This document shows positions 7,444 to 11,573 of a stretch of DNA of 11,573 nt, one piece after another; the stretch's first letter is position 1, and every line of letters begins with the position of its first letter. The DNA is taken from the NCBI GenBank assembly GCA_012512465.1, contig JAAZED010000408.1, positions 1-11,573 on the forward strand, written 5' to 3'. A program made the position numbers and the translations under genes. This stretch comes from Oxalobacter sp. (GTDB lineage Bacteria; Pseudomonadota; Gammaproteobacteria; Burkholderiales; Burkholderiaceae_D). Below the pieces are notes generated by a model that had not been told where the DNA came from, ran no database searches, and saw only the letters and a program-made list of their open reading frames with translations.

Positions 7444-8028
7444 ATGAAGCGTATCGCGCTCTTTTTTACCCTGTTTTTGGCATTATGCCTGACCGGATGT
7501 GCCATGTTCGCCCCGCCGCCGGATCCGGGCACCCCGGAACAGGCCATCCTTGAGCGTTATGGCAAACCCGCAGCAACCTACCCCGATGGCGAAACCACCC
7601 TGTGGGAGTATCCCGGCGGTTACTGGAGCCAGCAAACCCACATGGCAAGAATGGATAAGGATAAACGCCTGATTTCCTGGGAACAGGTGCGCACAGACGC
7701 GAAATTCGGCACGCTCACCATTGGGAAATCCACCGCCAATGATGTCCTGAAAACTGTTGGCCGCCCAACCGAAACCTCTCAAATCCACCTGAACAACTAC
7801 AAGGTCTGGACCTACCGTTACAAGCAGGATGGCGTCTGGGATTCGGTGATGCACGTGATGTTTGATGACAACGGTATCGTTCAGAAAATGGAAACCGGGC
7901 GCGACCCGCTGTATGATGATGACAGGGGGTTGTGGGGACGAACCGGTGTGGGCATCGGCGTTGGTGGCGGCCGTTGGGGTGGCTGGGGCGGCCGTGGTGG
8001 TGGCATCGGTATCGGCATCGGATTCTAA
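7444..8028 (+). CDS. Outer-membrane lipoprotein, tandem BamE-like halves, Gly-rich tail (paralog 1)
   Basis: Predicted 194-residue lipoprotein of unknown function. The signal peptide MKRIALFFTLFLAL leads to the lipobox LTGC, with the lipidated Cys at 19. Ala and Met follow, so there is no Asp inner-membrane retention signal and outer-membrane sorting is expected. Two similar halves follow: residues 31-82 (ERYGKP...LWEYPGG...MDKDKRLISWEQV) and 93-150 (VLKTVGRP...VWTYRYK...MFDDNGIV). Each has the G-x-P turn, a W-x-Y strand and a final strand with acidic residues, resembling the SmpA/OmlA (BamE) fold. After ETGRDPLY the tail (about 160-194) is almost pure Gly with Ile, Val and Trp, and ends in Phe; the two neighbours lack it. 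The start is the ATG at 7444, with AAGGAG at 7432-7437. An upstream in-frame extension runs antisense to rpsO and is rejected. It is first of three tandem paralogs. Function is unknown. Confidence 0.88.
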   Translation: MKRIALFFTLFLALCLTGCAMFAPPPDPGTPEQAILERYGKPAATYPDGETTLWEYPGGYWSQQTHMARMDKDKRLISWEQVRTDAKFGTLTIGKSTANDVLKTVGRPTETSQIHLNNYKVWTYRYKQDGVWDSVMHVMFDDNGIVQKMETGRDPLYDDDRGLWGRTGVGIGVGGGRWGGWGGRGGGIGIGIGF

Positions 8029-8053
8029 GGAAAACACACTCGGAGAAAACGAC

Positions 8054-8554
8054 ATGAGACGCCTCTTGACTATTCTGACGCTTTTAACGGCTGTGCTGGC
8101 AACAGGCTGCGCCAATAAATATGCAACACCGCTCCCGCCAGGCGCAACAGAAGCGGAAGTGATTACCCGTCACGGGCAGCCAACCGCACGCTATCAGGAA
8201 GGCGGAATCACCCTGCTGGAATATGCCAGCGGTTACTGGGCCCAATATGCCTTTTTTGCAACAATGGATGCCAATGGCCGCCTGGTGAAATGGGAGCAGG
8301 TGTTAACCGATGAAAAATTCAATACGCTGGAAGTCGGCAAGGCAAGGAGGGCCGATCTCCTGAAAACCATTGGCCATCCGGCGGAAATCACGCGGATTTA
8401 CAAACACAACTACGAAGTGTGGACCTACCGTTACAAGAAAGCCCTCTCCTGGGACTTTGTCATGCACTTCATGTTTGATCCGGATAACCCGAACAGCACC
8501 GTCAGGATGAAAGAAAGCGGCATTGACATCATGTATGATCCGGGCGGCGACTGA
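8054..8554 (+). CDS. Outer-membrane lipoprotein, tandem BamE-like halves (paralog 2)
   Basis: A 166-residue predicted lipoprotein and the middle member of the triplet. The signal peptide ends in the lipobox ATGC with Cys19, followed by Ala-Asn, consistent with outer-membrane sorting. The two halves repeat the pattern of paralog 1: TRHGQPTARYQEGGITLLEY...MDANGRLVKWEQV, then LEVGKARRADLLKTIGHP...VWTYRYK...FVMHFMFD. It closes with ESGIDIMYDPGGD, the family's C-terminal E-x-G-x-D-x-x-Y signature, directly before the stop. GGAG at 8042-8045 precedes the ATG by eight bases. The gap to paralog 1 is 25 bases and to paralog 3 is 18, so one transcript is likely. Function is unknown; a periplasm-facing envelope role is inferred only from the fold resemblance. 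Confidence 0.88.
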   Translation: MRRLLTILTLLTAVLATGCANKYATPLPPGATEAEVITRHGQPTARYQEGGITLLEYASGYWAQYAFFATMDANGRLVKWEQVLTDEKFNTLEVGKARRADLLKTIGHPAEITRIYKHNYEVWTYRYKKALSWDFVMHFMFDPDNPNSTVRMKESGIDIMYDPGGD

Positions 8555-8572
8555 TCGGGCAGGCAGAGAGTT

Positions 8573-9118
8573 ATGAGACGCCGCCTTATCCTGCTTTTTT
8601 CATTCATCATGCTTTCTGGCTGCGCGGCCATCTTCGGCCCGGATCTTGTTCCGGGCGAACCGGAACAAGCCGTTATTGCCAAGTATGGCAAACCGACCGC
8701 CCATTACCAGGAGGGTGACATCACGCTGCTTGAATATGCAAGCTTTTACGGGCAACAAACCTACATGATCCGTCTGGATGCACAGCACCGCTTCATTTCC
8801 CGCGAACAGGTCCTGACTGTCGAACAGTTTCAGGCCATTCGCATCGGGAAAGACAACATGCAGTCTGTCCTGTTGAAAATCGGTCAGCCCGCCGAAAAAG
8901 ACTTTCTGGTACTGAAAAATTTCACCGTCTGGAGCTACCGCTACAAGGAATCCGGCATCTGGGATTCCATGATGCACATCAAATTCGACACTAACGGTAT
9001 CGTCCGCGACAAGGAAAACGGCCTCGATCCTTTATATTTCCCACGAGGCGCAATCAATGATAATTCCGGCAGATACGTTAACCTGATTGTTTCAGCGGAT
9101 TGCGAAGCAAAACGCTGA
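8573..9118 (+). CDS. Outer-membrane lipoprotein, tandem BamE-like halves, extended C-terminus (paralog 3)
   Basis: A 181-residue predicted lipoprotein and the last of the triplet. The lipobox is LSGC (Cys17), followed by Ala-Ala. The halves are IAKYGKPTAHYQEGDITLLEY...LDAQHRFISREQV and IRIGKDNMQSVLLKIGQP...VWSYRYKE...MHIKFDTNGIV. The family C-terminal signature ENGLDPLYFPRG appears, but instead of stopping the frame runs 22 residues further (AINDNSGRY to the final KR). A second copy of the signature coding sequence, ending in a stop, lies just downstream, so the 3' end seems to have been rearranged. The Shine-Dalgarno sequence is weak (AGAGAG, 8565-8570), and expression may depend on coupling to paralog 2, 18 bases upstream. 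The stop codon sits inside the 3' arm of a 9-bp hairpin. Function is unknown. Confidence 0.86.
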   Translation: MRRRLILLFSFIMLSGCAAIFGPDLVPGEPEQAVIAKYGKPTAHYQEGDITLLEYASFYGQQTYMIRLDAQHRFISREQVLTVEQFQAIRIGKDNMQSVLLKIGQPAEKDFLVLKNFTVWSYRYKESGIWDSMMHIKFDTNGIVRDKENGLDPLYFPRGAINDNSGRYVNLIVSADCEAKR

Positions 9119-9121
9119 AAC
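9089..9121 (+). other. Hairpin overlapping the lipoprotein-3 stop codon
   Basis: GTTTCAGCG (9089-9097) pairs perfectly with CGCTGAAAC (9113-9121), nine pairs around a 15-base loop. The TGA stop (9116-9118) lies in the 3' arm. No T-tract follows, so it is not a standard terminator. It could stabilise the mRNA 3' end or slow ribosomes or polymerase. Confidence 0.5.
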
Positions 9122-9154
9122 GGCCTCGATCCGTTATACTTGCCCCGGGGCTGA
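9119..9154 (+). pseudogene. Remnant of a lipoprotein-family 3' end
   Basis: Immediately after the lipoprotein-3 stop, the same frame reads NGLDPLYLPRG and then a stop. This is almost identical to NGLDPLYFPRG in lipoprotein 3 and related to the last residues of paralog 2, which also ends right after this signature. It is either the eroded tail of a fourth paralog or the original end of lipoprotein 3 displaced by an insertion of about 100 bases. It is too short to be a functional gene. Confidence 0.5.
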
Positions 9155-9265
9155 ATGGATTCAGACCTGCACTGTAACATTTCAGCCAATGACGCAACAA
9201 GTCCTCAAAGCAACCTCAATCCGTTAAATACTTGCCACACGCAAAAACGTACCTGCTTTTATCCT

Positions 9266-10051
9266 ATGAAAACACATCCACTTGCAAAAACCCGCGAAGA
9301 AATCCGCAAGGCGCGCATTGCCGGCCAGATGGCCGCGCAGGTCCTTCACATGATCGGCCCATACGTCAAAGCGGGCGTTACGACGCTCGAACTGGACCGA
9401 ATCTGCCATGACTATATCGTCAATGAACTCAAGGCAACGCCGGCAAATATCGGCTACATGGGATACCAGCATACGACCTGCATCTCGGTAAACCATGTTG
9501 TCTGCCACGGTATCCCTTCAGACAGAAAGCTGAAAAACGGCGATATCCTCAATATTGACGTGGCGCTCATCAAGGATGGCTGGTACGGTGACACCAGCAG
9601 GATGTACACCGTTGGCGAAGCCGGAATTTTAGCAAGACGCCTTATCGACACGACCTATGAAGCGATGATGGCAGGTATCTGGCAGGTACGTCCGGGCAGT
9701 ACCCTTGGCGATATCGGCCACGCTATCCAGACCGTGGCCCACCGGGAAGGTTTCAGCGTGGTCGAGGAATACTGCGGGCACGGCATCGGCATGACTTACC
9801 ACGATGAGCCCCAGGTGCTGCATTTCGGCAAAAAAGGCGCGGGCATGGTGCTGGCAGAGGGCATGATCTTTACCATCGAACCCATGATCAATGCCGGGAA
9901 AAAACAGGTACGTCTGATGAAAGATGGCTGGACTGCTGTTACGAAAGATCACTCCCTTTCCGCACAATGGGAGCATATGGTGGCGGTTACCGCAGACGGA
10001 TATGAAATTCTGACCCCCTGGCCGCAAACAGTATCACCACACATGACATAA
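9266..10051 (+). CDS. map: Methionine aminopeptidase, type I
   Basis: Removes the initiator Met from nascent proteins whose second residue is small; a cytosolic dimetal enzyme of the pita-bread fold. It has 261 residues from the ATG at 9266, close to the 264 of E. coli. All metal ligands are present: D98 (NIDVALIKDGWYGD), D109 (GDTSRM), H172 (GHGIGM), E205 (FTIEPM) and E236 (QWEHMV), with substrate-side H81 (CHGIP) and H179. There is no N-terminal extension of the zinc-finger or SH3-linker kind. The upstream in-frame ATG at 9155 would add 37 residues of repeat-derived sequence (MDSDLHCN...) and is rejected because type I enzymes begin just before the KTREEI helix. No good Shine-Dalgarno sequence precedes 9266. 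It follows the lipoprotein operon after 147 bases; co-transcription is unclear. Whether the genome has another map copy is unknown. Confidence 0.95.
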   Translation: MKTHPLAKTREEIRKARIAGQMAAQVLHMIGPYVKAGVTTLELDRICHDYIVNELKATPANIGYMGYQHTTCISVNHVVCHGIPSDRKLKNGDILNIDVALIKDGWYGDTSRMYTVGEAGILARRLIDTTYEAMMAGIWQVRPGSTLGDIGHAIQTVAHREGFSVVEEYCGHGIGMTYHDEPQVLHFGKKGAGMVLAEGMIFTIEPMINAGKKQVRLMKDGWTAVTKDHSLSAQWEHMVAVTADGYEILTPWPQTVSPHMT

Positions 10052-10251
10052 CGCATACCGATCCTTCATTCACCAGACAAGTTGTTAACCTGTCTTTGTC
10101 TCACCTGAAGTAATATGATACTTTCCGAAAGTACAAATAAATGTGCGCCGGTACAGCGGGTTTCCCCCAATAGCAAGAAACCACAAATGCCTGTCTGTCA
10201 CCAATAACTGGAGCGCTCCTGGTAGACATTGTCTGATAATAGGAGAAGCGT
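10052..10251 (+). promoter_or_regulatory. Leader region of the diguanylate cyclase gene, with two palindromes
   Basis: This 200-base gap holds an odd-centred palindrome TACTTTC-C-GAAAGTA (10119-10133), a perfect GGAGCGCTCC (10210-10219) and a possible -10 TATGAT (10114-10119, five of six) without a convincing -35. A GATAAT at 10235-10240 lies too close to the start codon to be the likely promoter. AGGAG at 10241-10245 is the ribosome-binding site that sets the GTG start. No T-tract terminator was seen after map. The palindromes could be operators; this is inference. Confidence 0.35.
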
Positions 10252-11573
10252 GTGAACCTGCCCAAATCCCCTGACAGGGTTATTGCCGAAGAAATTATTG
10301 AACGAAGCCCTTCTGTTGCGCTCCGCGTAACTGGTGAAAACGGAAAATGGGTAACCACTTTCATTACAGAAAATATTGCTGCTTATGGTTACAGCAAGGA
10401 TGATTTTCTGACCGGGAAAATAACGTGGACAGGGATTGTTCATCCGGACGATATTGATGAGCTGGTTACCACACTGGATACTTACGAAGCGAACGGCGTT
10501 GATGAATATACGACGGTTTACCGGGTGATAAAAGCGGACGGTACGCCCATGTGGGTCATGGATAACAGCAATGTGGTCCGAAATGAAAACGGCGAAGTAA
10601 TCTATGCGGACTGCATTATTACAGACTATACCGATACAAAAAACAACCTGGAAAAAATTGGAGATAATTTAAGACAGCATGCTGTCTTGAATGACATTCT
10701 TCAGGGACTACACAAATCCGACCTGGACAAATCCCTGCAGATACTCCTTGACCGGACCGGTGTCTATCTTGATATCAGCCGTGTCATTCTGTTTGAAGAC
10801 AGCCCGGATCACACGCAATGCAAGGCCTCTTATGAATGGTGCAACGAGGACATCTCATCCATGGGAGAGTTCACGATAGATTATGAAAAGGATCTTCCTG
10901 AAGTGGCGGATGACCTGAAAAAATACGGTCGCAGTATTATCAATTATGGCGATATTCCGGAAGGATCTGCGGATGAGTTTGATCACGAAGGGGTTATCGC
11001 TGCCGCCATTTTTGCCGTTTACATACAGGAAGAACCATTTGGATTTATCTGCTTTGATGAATGTATCAAGGAACGGCAATGGGATAAGGCCACACTTGTG
11101 TTCCTTGAAAACATTTCCCAACTGGTTTCCACAGCGCTGATCCGAAGAAAAAATGAGCGCGTCATCCGGGATATGGCGCTGACCGACCAGTTAACAGGGC
11201 TGGGTAACCGCAATCACCTTGAAGCCTGCCTGACCCAGGCACTTGAAGATACCCGGCAGTCAGGGCAGGTCAGTTATCTGCTTTTCATTGACATGGATGA
11301 CTTCAAGATCATCAATGATGGTTACGGTCATGATTATGGTGATGTCATCCTCAAGGACTTTGCCTCTTTCCTGAAAAGCGATTTCGGCAGCATGGCGAAT
11401 GTCTTTCGCTTTGGCGGTGATGAATTTGTCATCCTGATGTCGCCGGAGCATACCGATTCCATTGATGCCGTCATCAACAGCCTGCTTGCCCGCGCCCAGC
11501 TTCCCTGGCATGTCATCAATAAAAGTTTTTACTGCACGTTAAGTATCGGTGTGGTGCACTTTCCCGAAGGTGA
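10252..11573 (+). CDS. PAS-GAF-GGDEF diguanylate cyclase (3' truncated by window)
   Basis: Likely makes cyclic di-GMP from two GTP in response to a sensed signal. The frame is open from a GTG at 10252, six bases after AGGAG (10241-10245), through the window end, with 440 complete codons visible. An N-terminal PAS domain (about 15-125) shows YGYSKDDF, IVHPDDIDEL and the YRVIKADGTPMWVMD core with a following DYTDTK linker. A GAF-like domain (about 140-290) includes ISRVILFEDS and EEPFGFICFDE. The GGDEF domain begins near 305: DQLTGLGNRNHL, FIDMDDFKIINDGYGHDYGD, and the catalytic loop FRFGGDEF with GGDEF at 388-392. The inhibitory RxxD I-site normally found just before the loop is absent (SMANVFRF instead). 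No transmembrane segment is visible, so the protein is probably cytosolic. A further C-terminal domain such as EAL could follow outside the window. The ligands of PAS and GAF are unknown. Confidence 0.93.
   Translation, partial: MNLPKSPDRVIAEEIIERSPSVALRVTGENGKWVTTFITENIAAYGYSKDDFLTGKITWTGIVHPDDIDELVTTLDTYEANGVDEYTTVYRVIKADGTPMWVMDNSNVVRNENGEVIYADCIITDYTDTKNNLEKIGDNLRQHAVLNDILQGLHKSDLDKSLQILLDRTGVYLDISRVILFEDSPDHTQCKASYEWCNEDISSMGEFTIDYEKDLPEVADDLKKYGRSIINYGDIPEGSADEFDHEGVIAAAIFAVYIQEEPFGFICFDECIKERQWDKATLVFLENISQLVSTALIRRKNERVIRDMALTDQLTGLGNRNHLEACLTQALEDTRQSGQVSYLLFIDMDDFKIINDGYGHDYGDVILKDFASFLKSDFGSMANVFRFGGDEFVILMSPEHTDSIDAVINSLLARAQLPWHVINKSFYCTLSIGVVHFPEG

Larger units (their letters stand above)
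9018..9236 (+). repeat. Degenerate direct repeats spanning the lipoprotein-3 end and the map leader
   Basis: A motif of about 25-33 bases built on CCTCGATCCGTTATACTTGCC occurs three times: at 9018-9051 (inside lipoprotein 3), at 9120-9153 (strong match, offset 102 bases) and at about 9214-9236 (weaker: CCTCAATCCGTTAAATACTTG, offset 90 bases). A TTTCAGC element also recurs 90 bases apart (TTCAGC at 9091 and 9181). Both offsets are multiples of three. The first two copies are clear by eye; the third is decayed. They look like remnants of duplicated lipoprotein gene ends. Confidence 0.55.

Noticed and set aside
7483..8115. Minus-strand open frame of 210 codons opposite lipoprotein 1
   Set aside because: It is antisense to a lipoprotein gene with clear lipobox and paralogs. 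Similar antisense frames occur opposite paralogs as a side effect of base composition.
9018..9236. CRISPR-like or mobile-element repeats
   Set aside because: The copies are few, degenerate, unequally spaced (102 and 90 bases) and encode a lipoprotein C-terminal signature, which fits gene-end duplication better.

Overview
The window looks like a chromosomal segment of a Gram-negative betaproteobacterium of the order Burkholderiales, possibly Oxalobacteraceae. This is inferred from the Gram-negative-type porin, the rpsO-pnp pair, the GlxA/isochorismatase pair, the betaproteobacterial-style tandem-domain lipoproteins and the roughly half-GC composition. The genus cannot be fixed without a search.

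Layout from left to right. (i) The 3' part of an outer-membrane porin (1-739) ends in an intrinsic terminator (767-795). A tRNA-Gly(CCC) follows with its own promoter. (ii) A GlxA-type AraC/DJ-1 regulator (934-1925, minus) is broken by three frame changes. It is divergent from an intact isochorismatase-fold cysteine hydrolase (2026-2580). (iii) trmB (2738-3457) runs tail-to-tail into a PIG3-type quinone oxidoreductase (3471-4475, minus). (iv) The rpsO-pnp operon lies on the minus strand (7265 down to 4664), with hairpins between its genes and two tandem terminators after pnp. (v) Divergent from rpsO is a three-gene operon of paralogous outer-membrane lipoproteins (7444-9118), each apparently built from two BamE-like halves. 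A degenerate repeat zone follows. (vi) map, type I methionine aminopeptidase, spans 9266-10051. (vii) The start of a PAS-GAF-GGDEF diguanylate cyclase (10252 to the window end) has a GTG start and no I-site at the usual position.

Most of the window is housekeeping: translation and tRNA modification (tRNA-Gly, TrmB, S15, Map), RNA decay (PNPase) and envelope proteins (porin, lipoproteins). I see no phage, insertion sequence, CRISPR, toxin-antitoxin or defence module. The least ordinary parts are the tandem lipoprotein triplet with a glycine-rich tail on its first member, the eroded repeat or gene remnant between the third lipoprotein and map, and the decayed regulator beside an intact enzyme gene. 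I found no convincing new system.
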